From assembly GCA_040877415.1 (NCBI GenBank), contig JBBDNV010000112.1, positions 26,060 through 90,059 of the forward strand: a stretch of DNA of 64,000 nucleotides, in the 5' to 3' direction. The notes below the pieces were generated by a model. That model was not told where the DNA came from. It did no database searches and saw nothing but the letters and a program-made list of their open reading frames with translations. Below, one piece after another: positions 42,595 through 51,124 of this stretch (within the stretch, counting starts at the first letter, position 1; every line of letters begins with the position of its first letter). The stretch is from JBBDNV01 sp040877415 (lineage in GTDB: Bacteria; Planctomycetota; Planctomycetia; Pirellulales; PALSA-1355). The translations under genes and the position numbers were made by a program.

Positions 42595-43377
42595 CTACCA
42601 CAGCGTGTATCCGCCGTCGATGACGAACGTCGCGCCGGTGACGTAGCGGGCCGCGTCGCTGGCGAGATAGACGGCCAGCGGGCCCAGATCCTCGGCCTGG
42701 CCGAAATCGCCCGCGGGGATCTGTTCCTTGTACATCTCGAACAGCTTGGGGTGCTCGCGCGACCAACGCAGGTTGGGCTCCGTCATGAAGAAGCCCGGGC
42801 AAATGGCGTTGACCGTCACTCCGTGGGGCGCCCAGTCGGCCGCCGTCGAGCGGGTGAAGTGCATCACGGCGGCCTTGGCGGTCTCGTAGCCGCGCCCGCC
42901 GATTCCCCGGTTGACGATCATGCCCGACATCGACGCCACGTTGATAATTCGCCCTCCGCGTCCGCGGCTCAGCATGGCGCCGCCTATGATCTTGGTACAC
43001 AAAAACGTGCTGGTGAGATTCAAGTGCAGAATCTCCTGCCACGTTTCCAAAGGCATTTGCGCGGTGGGGATGTTGAAACGGCGACCGCCGACGTTGTTGA
43101 TCAGGATGTCGATCGGGCCGTGCTCGGCCAGCACCCGCTCGCAGGTGCTCTGGCAGGCCTCGGGCTGGCCAACGTCGGCGGCAATGGCAAAGGCCTGGCG
43201 GCCGAGCCGGCGAATCTCTTCGGCCGTCTGTTCGAGGCTTTCGGCGCCGCGGGCCACGAGCACCACGTCGGCCCCGGCTTGGGCGGTCGCCAGCGCCATT
43301 TCGCGGCCCAATCCGCGACTTCCGCCAGTGATGAAAAGCCGCTTGCCGTCGAGTCGAAAGCGTTCCAGGACGCTCAT
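42595..43377 (-). CDS. SDR family oxidoreductase
   Basis: A 260-residue classical short-chain dehydrogenase. The NAD(P) motif is LFITGGSRGLGREMA, DVGQP is the adenine-binding site, INNVGG the core strand, IINVASMSG the catalytic serine strand, and GYETAKAAVMHFTRS the Tyr-x3-Lys pair. The ending ARYVTGATFVIDGGYTLW is standard. It most resembles gluconate 5-dehydrogenase/3-ketoacyl reductase types; substrate unknown. It may be cotranscribed with the PIG-L gene. Confidence 0.9.
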   Translation of the reverse strand: MSVLERFRLDGKRLFITGGSRGLGREMALATAQAGADVVLVARGAESLEQTAEEIRRLGRQAFAIAADVGQPEACQSTCERVLAEHGPIDILINNVGGRRFNIPTAQMPLETWQEILHLNLTSTFLCTKIIGGAMLSRGRGGRIINVASMSGMIVNRGIGGRGYETAKAAVMHFTRSTAADWAPHGVTVNAICPGFFMTEPNLRWSREHPKLFEMYKEQIPAGDFGQAEDLGPLAVYLASDAARYVTGATFVIDGGYTLW

Positions 43378-43596
43378 AACCGATCCTTTGGTAAGACGGA
43401 CTCAAACACCGGCGCCGGACGGGGCCGGCGGCAAGATTTTCGGCCCGCGGCCGTTGAAATTATACCTTGCCGATGGCGCGACGCCGACGTCTTGACCAGT
43501 TGCCGCGAATTGCAATCGCGCGTCGGGCTCGCTAAGGTTAAACGATACCCCACACGCGCATTCTTTCTACTGCCGTCTCTTACGGCCGAGGTGTCG

Positions 43597-45948
43597 ATGC
43601 CTGCCAAGCCGCCCGCACTCGTGGTCGCGTCGTTGATGCTTTTTTGGATGGCGCCCGTTTTGGGCGCCGAAGGGAATACGCCGTCGAAATCGCCCGACAA
43701 ACCGGCCCCGGCCGCCGCCAATGACGCGGCTCCACCGGCCGAACTGCCGGCGGGGCACTCGCTTCACGGCGAGGCATTCAACGAAGGGCCGCGCCAAAAG
43801 CCCTATTTAATGGGGAACACCGGAGCGGTTCATTTTCCCGTCACCACCCTAGTGCCCCTGGCGCAGCAATTCTTCGATCAGGGAGTGGGCCAGTTGCACG
43901 GCTTCTGGTACTTCGAGGCGGAGCGGTCGTTCCGTCAGGTGGCGGCGCTCGACGCAGATTGTGCGATGGCCTATTGGGGCATGGCCCTGGCCAACTCGAA
44001 CAACGACAAGCGAGCCGAGAAATTCATCAAAAAGGCCGTCGAGAAAAAGGCCGGCGCCACGCCCCGCGAAGCCGCCTGGATCGATGCCCTGGCCGCCTGG
44101 CATGCCGCGCCCGACGATACCCTTCGGCGCCGCAAATATGTGCAGGCCCTGGAAGGCCTGGTTCACGACGATCCGAACGACATCGAGGCCAAGGCGTTTC
44201 TCGCGCTGCAAATCTGGAAAAACGGCAGTTGGATGACGGACAAAAAGAAGCAACTGCCGATTGCCAGCCACCAGGCGGTCGAAGCGATCCTCGAGCAGGT
44301 CTTCGCCGTAAAGCCGATGCATCCGGCCCATCATTACCGCATTCACTTGTGGGACTACGAGAAGCCGGCCCGGGCCCTGGTTTCGGCCTCCTTGTGCGGC
44401 CAGGCGTCGCCGGGAATCGCCCACATGTGGCACATGCCGGGGCACATCTACTCGAAACTGCACCGCTATGCCGACGTGGCCTGGCAGCAGGAAGCTTCGG
44501 CGCGCGTCGACCACGCCCACATGATGCGTGACGGCGTGCTCCCCGACCAGATTCACAACTATTCCCATAACAACGAGTGGCTGATTACCAATCTGGCCTA
44601 TTTGGGGCGCGTGCACGACGCGATCGATCTGGCCAAAAACATGCTCGAGTTGCCGCGGCACCCCAAGCACAACACGCTGGACAAGCCTGAGTCGAGCGCC
44701 GCCTACGGACGCCGGCGGCTTGCCGAGGTGCTGGTCGAGTACGAGTGCTGGCACGAAATCACGGGCGATTTGGCACGATACTGTTTCGAGTCGGCCGCGG
44801 GCGACCTCGACGAACAACTCAAGCGGGCGCGGCTTACGGGCCTGGCCTGGTTCGGCCTGGGCAACGTGGAAGAAGGCCGCCAGCAGATCGCCGCGGCCGA
44901 AGCGATCCTCGCGGACCGGCGCGCCGCGCGCGTCAAGGCCGCCGATGACGCCGAGGCCAAAGCCCGCGCCGAAAAGAAATCGGAAGACGACGTTGCCAAG
45001 GCGATGGCCGACGCTCTGAAATCGCAGGGGGGCACGATCCGAAAAATCGAGCAGGTCGTCAGCGAATTGAAAGCACACGCCGCGCTGGCCGCCGGCGACG
45101 AGGCGCAAGGGCGCGCGGAGCTCGAAAAGCTCAAAGACGCCCCCGGCATTCGCCAGGACCGGTTGGCCCGCCTCTTTTCGTTGCTCGGCGATCATGCCCA
45201 GGCCGAGTCGATCGGGCGCAAAGCAGTCACCGGCGGGCCCGGCGAGGTGCTCCCGCTGGCGGTGCTTGTGGAAGTGCTCCACCGAGCGGGCAAGAAAGCC
45301 GAGGCGCAAGCCGAGTTCGCCCGGCTGCGGCCGCTGGCGGCTTTTGCCGACCTCGACGTTGGTGTGTTTCGGCGCCTGAAGCCCATCGCCAAAGAGCTCC
45401 ATCTGCCGGACGATTGGCGCGGATCGCGCGAGCCGGGCGCCGACGTCGGCAAGCGCCCCGAATTGGCCAGCCTCGGCCCGTTCCGCTGGGCGCCGACTCC
45501 CGCAACAAGTTGGACGCTGCCGGGCACCGAGGGCCACGACGTTTCACTGGACGACTACCGCGGCCGGCCCGTAGTGGTCATCTTTTATTTGGGCTCGGGG
45601 TGTCTGCACTGCGTCGAGCAGATCCAAAAGTTTGCTCCCGCGACGAGCGAATACGCGGCGGCGGGCATCTCGATCGTGGCGATCTCGAGCGAGCCCGTCG
45701 AGATCCTGAAGGGTTCGCTGGCCAAGCTGGCTGCGAGCGAAACGATTCCGTTTCGCCTGGCGGCCGATCCCGAGCTGGTCGTGTTCAAGACCTACCGGGC
45801 CTACGACGATTTTGAAAAGATGCCCCTGCACGCCACGTTTCTGCTCGACGCCGAAGGCCTGGTGCGCTGGCAGGACATCAGCTACGAGCCGTTTACCGAC
45901 ACGAAGTTCCTGCTCGACGAAGCCCGCAGGCTGCTGGGCAAGGAGTGA
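43597..45948 (+). CDS. TPR-helical protein with C-terminal redoxin domain
   Basis: A 783-residue exported protein. A signal peptide (LVVASLMLFWMAPVLGA) precedes a tetratricopeptide-like helical region (residues ~70-560; WYFEAERSFRQVAALDADCAMAYWGMALANS is a typical start, positions ~110-140) and a coiled-coil stretch near 435-480 (AEAKARAEKKSEDDVAKAMA). The last ~160 residues are a thioredoxin-fold redoxin with FYLGSGCLHCVEQIQKF (CxxC near 667) and AISSEPVEILKGSLAKLA. It would act in periplasmic thiol redox or as a scaffold. The frame is open far upstream but the signal peptide fixes the start. Confidence 0.8.
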   Translation: MPAKPPALVVASLMLFWMAPVLGAEGNTPSKSPDKPAPAAANDAAPPAELPAGHSLHGEAFNEGPRQKPYLMGNTGAVHFPVTTLVPLAQQFFDQGVGQLHGFWYFEAERSFRQVAALDADCAMAYWGMALANSNNDKRAEKFIKKAVEKKAGATPREAAWIDALAAWHAAPDDTLRRRKYVQALEGLVHDDPNDIEAKAFLALQIWKNGSWMTDKKKQLPIASHQAVEAILEQVFAVKPMHPAHHYRIHLWDYEKPARALVSASLCGQASPGIAHMWHMPGHIYSKLHRYADVAWQQEASARVDHAHMMRDGVLPDQIHNYSHNNEWLITNLAYLGRVHDAIDLAKNMLELPRHPKHNTLDKPESSAAYGRRRLAEVLVEYECWHEITGDLARYCFESAAGDLDEQLKRARLTGLAWFGLGNVEEGRQQIAAAEAILADRRAARVKAADDAEAKARAEKKSEDDVAKAMADALKSQGGTIRKIEQVVSELKAHAALAAGDEAQGRAELEKLKDAPGIRQDRLARLFSLLGDHAQAESIGRKAVTGGPGEVLPLAVLVEVLHRAGKKAEAQAEFARLRPLAAFADLDVGVFRRLKPIAKELHLPDDWRGSREPGADVGKRPELASLGPFRWAPTPATSWTLPGTEGHDVSLDDYRGRPVVVIFYLGSGCLHCVEQIQKFAPATSEYAAAGISIVAISSEPVEILKGSLAKLAASETIPFRLAADPELVVFKTYRAYDDFEKMPLHATFLLDAEGLVRWQDISYEPFTDTKFLLDEARRLLGKE

Positions 45949-45956
45949 GCGCGGTT

Positions 45957-45985
45957 CCCAGGGCTGCGCTGCGATTCGCCCTGGG
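45957..45985. repeat. REP-like hairpin between convergent genes
   Basis: CCCAGGGC at 45957-45964 pairs with GCCCTGGG at 45978-45985 around a 13-base loop. It sits eight bases after the TPR-redoxin stop and 78 before the DUF1501 stop, so it may end both transcripts; no T run on either side. Confidence 0.55.
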
Positions 45986-46062
45986 CAATTGAATCGCGGG
46001 CCGTTGGTCCGGCAAGCGACCTGGCGAATCCAGCTACCGATCAAGCCAGGCGTGACGCAGCC

Positions 46063-47463
46063 CTAGCACAGCTCCGGAATCGGCCGGCCGCCCTCGGTGA
46101 CGATTGCGATGGGGCGTCCCTGCGGGTTGATCCAATGCGAGCCCGGGTCGATGCCCAGGTGCTTAAACGTGGTGGCGGCCAGGTCGGCCGGCGTGACGCG
46201 CGCGTCCTTGACGGCGTAGCCCCGCTCGTCCGTGCTGCCGATTGTCTGGCCGCAGGGCAATCCGCCGCCGGCCACGAGCATCGACATGACGGGCGTCCAG
46301 TGTCCGCGGCCGGCTGTCTTGGTCATCACGGGCGAACGGCCGAACTCGCCCATCATCAGCACCAGCGTCGAATCCAGCAGGCCCCGCTGCTTGAGGTCGC
46401 CGACCAGCGTGTAGATCACGCGATCGACGCTGGGCAAGATCGGGGTGAGTCCCTTTTCGATGCCTCCCCAGCGCACTTCGTCGCCGTGATGATCGAAGTA
46501 TCCCCAGGCGCCGCTCACCAGAACGAACGTGACGCCCGCTTCGACCAGGCGGCGCGCCAACAGCGCTTTCTCGCCGATGCTCGCGCGTCCGTACGCGTCG
46601 CGCAGCGCGTCGGGCTCCTGCGAAACGTCGAAGGCCTTTTGCACCTTGCCGGAAACGACCATGTCGTAAGCCATTTCGGTGTAGCGATCCATCGGAGCAA
46701 GGGCCGCGGTTCGCTCCAGATCGCGATTCAATTGATCGAATTGCCGGCGCAGCTCCTGGCGGTTTTGCAGCCGCTCGACGTCGATTCCCCGCGGCATGGC
46801 CAGCCGGCCGGAAAGCTCCTTGCCCTGGATCGGCTCGAACCGGTTGCCCAGGTGCCCCGCGCCCCATACGTCCGACTGCCAGCTATCGGCCAGTCCGACA
46901 AAGGCCGGCATCACCGGGTCGTTGGGTCCTCGGAACCTGGCGGCGATCGAACCCATCGACGGGTAGCCCGCGCCGTCGTTGCCGTCGTCGGTGCGGCGCG
47001 CGAGCGCGTTGCCCGCCTGCATCGTGATCGGCGTATGGTTGCTGGCCGAACAGTCGACCGAGCGAATGATCGACAGTTTGTCCATGATCCGCGCTTGCAG
47101 CGGCAAATGCTCCGAGACGGCAATCCCCGGCACGCTGGTCGCGATCGTCCGATACGGCCCGCGGATTTCCTGGGGAGCGGCCGGCTTGGGATCCCACATG
47201 TCGATGTGACTGGGGCCGCCGGAAAGCCAAAATAGAATTACCGCCTTGCGCCCCGCCGGCGCGCCCGTCGTCGCGGCGGCCCGAGTCGAAAGCCGCAGCG
47301 TGTCGGCCAGCGTCACGCCCGCCAGGCCCGCCAGTCCGGTCTGCAGAAACCAACGGCGCGACCCAACGCGAACCAAATCGCGCGAGGGCGGCAGCATCGG
47401 ATTCGACCGCGCGAAGTTGAGGTGCTCGAGTCCGCGTGGTGTAAGCCTGGTGGAACGAGCCAT
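46063..47463 (-). CDS. DUF1501 family protein (sulfatase-fold)
   Basis: A 466-residue DUF1501 protein, a family expanded in planctomycetes and placed in the alkaline phosphatase/sulfatase fold. A Tat-like signal SRRWFLQTGLAGLAGVTLAD lies near residue 35. Signatures include VILFWLSGGPSHIDMWDPKP, SIIRSVDCSASNHTPITMQ, GWSWGYFDHHG-like SGAWGYFDHHGDEV, LLDSTLVLMMGEFGRSPVM and AGRGHWTPVMSMLVAGGG. Metal ligands would be the His/Asp of the last segments. Enzyme activity has not been established for the family as far as the sequence shows. It is often paired with DUF1549/PSD1 genes, which are absent here. The ATG is at 47463, with an SD-like GGGAGC upstream. Confidence 0.88.
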   Translation of the reverse strand: MARSTRLTPRGLEHLNFARSNPMLPPSRDLVRVGSRRWFLQTGLAGLAGVTLADTLRLSTRAAATTGAPAGRKAVILFWLSGGPSHIDMWDPKPAAPQEIRGPYRTIATSVPGIAVSEHLPLQARIMDKLSIIRSVDCSASNHTPITMQAGNALARRTDDGNDGAGYPSMGSIAARFRGPNDPVMPAFVGLADSWQSDVWGAGHLGNRFEPIQGKELSGRLAMPRGIDVERLQNRQELRRQFDQLNRDLERTAALAPMDRYTEMAYDMVVSGKVQKAFDVSQEPDALRDAYGRASIGEKALLARRLVEAGVTFVLVSGAWGYFDHHGDEVRWGGIEKGLTPILPSVDRVIYTLVGDLKQRGLLDSTLVLMMGEFGRSPVMTKTAGRGHWTPVMSMLVAGGGLPCGQTIGSTDERGYAVKDARVTPADLAATTFKHLGIDPGSHWINPQGRPIAIVTEGGRPIPELC

Positions 47464-47575
47464 GGCGGGGGTGCTCCCTGGCGGCAGCCTTGTCGGCAAT
47501 CGGGCGACGGCAGAGTATAACAAATAAGCGACGGCTGATGCAATTGGGTGAATCGACTACGGGGGCTGTACGCAA

Positions 47576-48280
47576 ATGCGCATCCTGGCGATTGAAACTG
47601 TCGAAAAGGCCGGCTCGGTGGCGCTCGTCGAAGGCGAGCGAGTCATCGTCGAGCGCAGACTCGACAACCAATGCGGCAGCGCGCAATCGTTGGCGCCTAC
47701 AATCGAGCAATTGTTCCGAGAGGCCCACTGGCGAGCCGGCGACGTCGAGCTCGTGGCGGTGGCGACGGGGCCGGGCTCGTTCACGGGCCTGCGAATCGGC
47801 GTGACGACGGCCAAAGTGTTTGCCTATGCAAGTGCTTGCCAGGTGATCGGAGTCTCGACGATGACGGCCATCGCGACGCGCGTGCCCGAGAACGTGACGC
47901 ACTTCAGCGTCATTCTTGACGCGCATCGCAACGAGCTGTTCGTGGCCGACTTTTCCCGGCAGGAAGGCGGCCGGCTCGTGGGGGAAGAAACCACGCGCAT
48001 CGAGAGCGCGGAGCAGTGGATTGCCGAGCTGCGTCCGGCGACCGTCGTGAGCGGACCGGGGCTGGCCAAATGGTCGCCGCGGCTCGGCGCAGAGACGATT
48101 GTCGTCGACTCCGCGCTGTGGGCAGCCACGGCGGCGGCGGTGGGGCGGCTGGGCTGGCGGGCCTTTGCCGCCGGCAAGCGCACCAGCCCATTCGAATTGG
48201 TGCCGCAATACTTTCGCCGCGCGGCGGCCGAAGAGAAGGCAGAAGACAGAAGGCAGAAGGCAGAAGAAGGAACCGTTTAG
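47576..48280 (+). CDS. tsaB: tRNA threonylcarbamoyladenosine biosynthesis protein TsaB
   Basis: A 234-residue TsaB, partner of TsaD in making t6A in tRNA. The conserved ILAIETVEKAGSVALVEGER start and the ASKHA-type VATGPGSFTGLRIGVTTAKV strand are present. The last ~16 residues (EEKAEDRRQKAEEGTV) are encoded by a purine-rich repeat of GAAGGCA type and do not look like native TsaB, so the gene's end has been extended by repeat sequence. It is divergent from the DUF1501 gene. Confidence 0.88.
   Translation: MRILAIETVEKAGSVALVEGERVIVERRLDNQCGSAQSLAPTIEQLFREAHWRAGDVELVAVATGPGSFTGLRIGVTTAKVFAYASACQVIGVSTMTAIATRVPENVTHFSVILDAHRNELFVADFSRQEGGRLVGEETTRIESAEQWIAELRPATVVSGPGLAKWSPRLGAETIVVDSALWAATAAAVGRLGWRAFAAGKRTSPFELVPQYFRRAAAEEKAEDRRQKAEEGTV
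48232..48271. repeat. Purine repeat GAAGGCA at the end of tsaB
   Basis: A stretch of GAAGGCA/GAAGACA units overlapping the last codons of tsaB. A similar pyrimidine tract (the same sense on the minus strand, GAAGGATGAAGG) lies at 62127-62152 between the RND adaptor and pump genes. Confidence 0.7.
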
Positions 48281-48340
48281 CCCCTGGCCCAACGGGCCGG
48301 CGTTCATTGGCAACGCGCTGGGATAGAAGTCAAAAATGAA

Positions 48341-48373
48341 CCGAGCCCGCCGATCTCTTATCGGCGGGCTCGG
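48341..48373 (-). terminator. Rho-independent terminator of PEP-CTERM gene 3
   Basis: A perfect 14-bp stem, CCGAGCCCGCCGAT pairing with 48360-48373, with loop CTCTT. On the minus strand it is followed by TTCATTTTTG. It lies 80 bases past the PEP-CTERM stop and 60 past the tsaB stop, so it may act for both directions. Confidence 0.85.
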
Positions 48374-48453
48374 ATGGGTGGTGAGCTTACGTGCTCTTAC
48401 AAACTCTCAAAGGTTTTTCAGGCAAACTTCAAATCGAACTTAGCTGACCTCCG

Positions 48454-49410
48454 TTAGGCGCTTCGCTTGCGAAGACGCCAGCCGCAGGCCAACAAACCGA
48501 CAACACCAAATCCCAGAAGCACCATGGTCGATGGCTCGGGAACTTTGGGTGTCGCGACAATCACGCCCGAGGCGAAAAAGCCGACCGGAATCGGCACAAA
48601 CACGCCCGGCGACACTTCGGCCGAGAGCGTGATGCTATAGAACGACTCAATGGGAATCGTTAACGTTGTGCCGTCCCACGAACCGTCAGTGGCAGCGGCG
48701 GTGCCCAACACGGCCAGCGGATCGCCGATCACGTCGCCCGTATCGCTGCCCAAGGCCGAACTGTACGCAATGCGGCCGTGTGTTCCGACGATCGCCGCGT
48801 AAGTGGCGGGGCCGGTGGGAGTGACAGGAAACAATCCGGCGGCAAGCAGCCTTGGCCCGCTCAGGTTAACCATTTGGCCAGTCAGTAAATTGCCAGCCGG
48901 CCCGTAATAAACTTGCCTTAGTGTCAGCGGGGAGCCCACCGACAAGCCGTAGGCGGAATCCGATGTGGTACCAACCGGAGGGAACGGCGGGTCACTCACA
49001 ACCGGGTCGGCCGGAACGTACCTCCCGGGGACGCCCCCGACGCCGGGCGCTACGTTGACGGCGTAACGGATTGACGACATGCCCAACATCGCGAGAGGAC
49101 CAATGTCGATCGTCGTCGGAGTCAAATCGACGAACAGACACCCGTCGAGCGTGGTCGAAGCCGACCCAGCAAATTGCGCGACGGTCGTGAAGACGTTCGT
49201 ACCCAGCGGGTTACCGAAGACCGCCGACAAGTCAATCGATTGCGCGACCGACTGAAGGCTCTTCGTTTCGTCGATATCGAAGGCGACGATATCGGCACGA
49301 ACCGGGGAGGCGGCAAATAAGAAGAGCGCTGCGACCGCAGCGATTGCCACCTTTCTGCGATCTAGACGCCGATCGCAAGGCGGAACACCACCCTTTTTGT
49401 ATACACTCAT
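48454..49410 (-). CDS. PEP-CTERM sorting domain protein, third gene
   Basis: A 318-residue exported protein unrelated in its body to the two at 10.8-12.3 kb. A signal peptide (AIAAVAALFLFAASPVRA) and the tail VPEPSTMVLLGFGVVGLLACGWRLRKRSA (split: VPEPS motif, hydrophobic segment, basic end) define the sorting signal. Its middle is beta-rich and Gly/Pro/Thr-rich with no enzyme motif. SD AAGGAG lies before the ATG. A promoter of the same TTGCAA type as the other PEP-CTERM genes is at 49487-49515. Confidence 0.82.
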   Translation of the reverse strand: MSVYKKGGVPPCDRRLDRRKVAIAAVAALFLFAASPVRADIVAFDIDETKSLQSVAQSIDLSAVFGNPLGTNVFTTVAQFAGSASTTLDGCLFVDLTPTTIDIGPLAMLGMSSIRYAVNVAPGVGGVPGRYVPADPVVSDPPFPPVGTTSDSAYGLSVGSPLTLRQVYYGPAGNLLTGQMVNLSGPRLLAAGLFPVTPTGPATYAAIVGTHGRIAYSSALGSDTGDVIGDPLAVLGTAAATDGSWDGTTLTIPIESFYSITLSAEVSPGVFVPIPVGFFASGVIVATPKVPEPSTMVLLGFGVVGLLACGWRLRKRSA

Positions 49411-49743
49411 TAGCTGGCTCCTTAGAACGAAACTTCGTGAAGTTGCCCAAGATTATCGAGCCGCAAGACTACACAGTAACGCCCCAAATATACTTACAAC
49501 CCCTACAACTTGCAAGCTTCTTGGCAAGAATTTTTGATTTTTTCTAAATAATCTCGCTGGTTGTAGTAAGGTCTTATTGCCACACGAGTTGCATTCAATG
49601 ACGAGATGGCCTTCCGTCGGCTTTTGCAGCGAAAACTCGACAAACCACCTCTAAGCCGATCGGGAATTGCTTGACTTTCGCCTCGTTTCAAGGGCCACGG
49701 GAAGAAAACGAATGCCGAACGTTTTCTCGCCCCGCGACCTCGT
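49411..49743. other. Intergenic region, 333 bp
   Basis: Upstream of PEP-CTERM gene 3 and downstream of hemL. It carries the promoter at 49487-49515 and an AT-rich patch (about 49530-49560); the hemL-proximal part shows nothing. Confidence 0.6.
49487..49515 (-). promoter_or_regulatory. Putative promoter of PEP-CTERM gene 3
   Basis: On the minus strand: TTGCAA (49510-49515), 17 bases, TATATT (49487-49492). The leader would be about 70 bases. The -35 hexamer is identical to that of the two other PEP-CTERM genes. Confidence 0.5.
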
Positions 49744-51075
49744 TCAACCGACGGCTGGCAGCACGTCGCGGGCCGCGTCGACCGTTGCGGCAATGTCCTC
49801 GTCACGGTGCGCCGCGGAAACGAACAACGCTTCGAACTGGCTGCACGGCATATAAACGTTGCGCTCGATGAGACCCCAGAAGTATTTGGCAAACATCAAG
49901 ACGTCCGAGCGGCTGGCCACGTTCCAATCGGTCACCACGTGAGGATTGAAAAACAAGGTCAGCATGCTGCCGACGCGCGCCAAGGTATGGGGAATGCCGG
50001 CACTTTCGGCGGCGCGCGCGAGCCCTTCGGCCAGCAGCGCGGAGGTTCGTTCCAGCTCGGCATAAGGGGGCGCGTCGCGCAGGATACGGAGCGTTGCAAT
50101 TCCGGCCGCGGTAGCCAGCGGATTGCCGCTGAGCGTGCCGGCTTGAAAAACTTTACCCTCGGGCAGCACGTGGTCCATGATTTCGGCGCGTCCTCCGTAG
50201 GCGCCCACGGGCAGGCCGCCGCCGACGATCTTACCCAGCGTGGTCAAGTCGGGCTCGATTCGAAACAGCGATTGTGCGCCGCCGTAGGCCACGCGAAAAC
50301 CGGTCATCACTTCGTCGCAGATCAAGAGCGCGCCGTGCCGGCGCGTAAGCGATCGAAGCGATGACAGAAACGGCTCGGTCGGCACGACGCAGCCCATGTT
50401 GCCCACGACGGGCTCGAAGATGACCGCGGCAATCCGCGAGCCGTGCTCGGCGAAAGCTTGCTCGAGGCCGGCCGGATCGTTGTATTGGAGAATCAAGGTG
50501 TCCTTTGTCGTGCCGGCGGTCACGCCCGGCGAGTCGGGCACGCCGAGGGTCGCGGCCGAACTGCCCGCGGCCACCAACAGGCTGTCGACGTGGCCGTGAT
50601 AGTTGCCGGCAAACTTGACCACCACGTCGCGGCCCGTGAAACCGCGCGCCAGCCGCAGGGCGCTCATCGTGGCCTCGGTGCCGGAGTTGACCAGCCGCAC
50701 CTTTTCCACCGAGGGCACGGCCCGGGTGATCAATTCGGCCAATTCGCTTTCGGCCTCCGTGGGAGCTCCGAAACTGGAGCCGCGCGCGGCGGCTTTTTGG
50801 ATTGCCTCGGTGACCTGGGGATGATTGTGTCCCAGGATCATCGGCCCCCAGGAACCGACGTAATCGATGTACCGGTTTCCATCGACGTCGAACAGATAGG
50901 CGCCCTGGCCGCGCTCGAAAAAGATCGGCTCCCCGCCGACGCCGCCGAAGGCGCGGGCCGGGCTGTTGACGCCTCCGGGGATCAGGCGTTTGGCGCGGGC
51001 AAACGCCGAGCGGCTTCGCTCCCGCCCTGCCGAGACTTCCGACGCTATCGAAGATTCGCGGCTTTTGCTGGTCAT
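49744..51075 (-). CDS. hemL: Glutamate-1-semialdehyde 2,1-aminomutase
   Basis: A 443-residue PLP enzyme converting glutamate-1-semialdehyde to 5-aminolevulinate. Signatures: RLIPGGVNSPARAFGGVGG, FDVDGNRYIDYVGSWGPMIL, KVRLVNSGTEATMSALRLAR, KFAGNYHGHVDSLLVAAGS, and the PLP lysine in TLGKIVGGGLPVGAYGG. Length is normal. The ATG at 51075 was preferred to 51096. HemB lies upstream on the same strand with 49 bases between, so the two consecutive tetrapyrrole steps are probably cotranscribed, hemB first. Confidence 0.95.
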   Translation of the reverse strand: MTSKSRESSIASEVSAGRERSRSAFARAKRLIPGGVNSPARAFGGVGGEPIFFERGQGAYLFDVDGNRYIDYVGSWGPMILGHNHPQVTEAIQKAAARGSSFGAPTEAESELAELITRAVPSVEKVRLVNSGTEATMSALRLARGFTGRDVVVKFAGNYHGHVDSLLVAAGSSAATLGVPDSPGVTAGTTKDTLILQYNDPAGLEQAFAEHGSRIAAVIFEPVVGNMGCVVPTEPFLSSLRSLTRRHGALLICDEVMTGFRVAYGGAQSLFRIEPDLTTLGKIVGGGLPVGAYGGRAEIMDHVLPEGKVFQAGTLSGNPLATAAGIATLRILRDAPPYAELERTSALLAEGLARAAESAGIPHTLARVGSMLTLFFNPHVVTDWNVASRSDVLMFAKYFWGLIERNVYMPCSQFEALFVSAAHRDEDIAATVDAARDVLPAVG

Positions 51076-51124
51076 CCGTCGAGGCCATCCGAACAATTGC
51101 GATTTAGCAGTTGAAGCCGGCCGG

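Noticed and set aside
42496..43596. Upstream extension of the TPR-redoxin frame
   Set aside because: It is antisense to the SDR gene and Arg/Gly-rich; the signal peptide at 43597 marks the true start.
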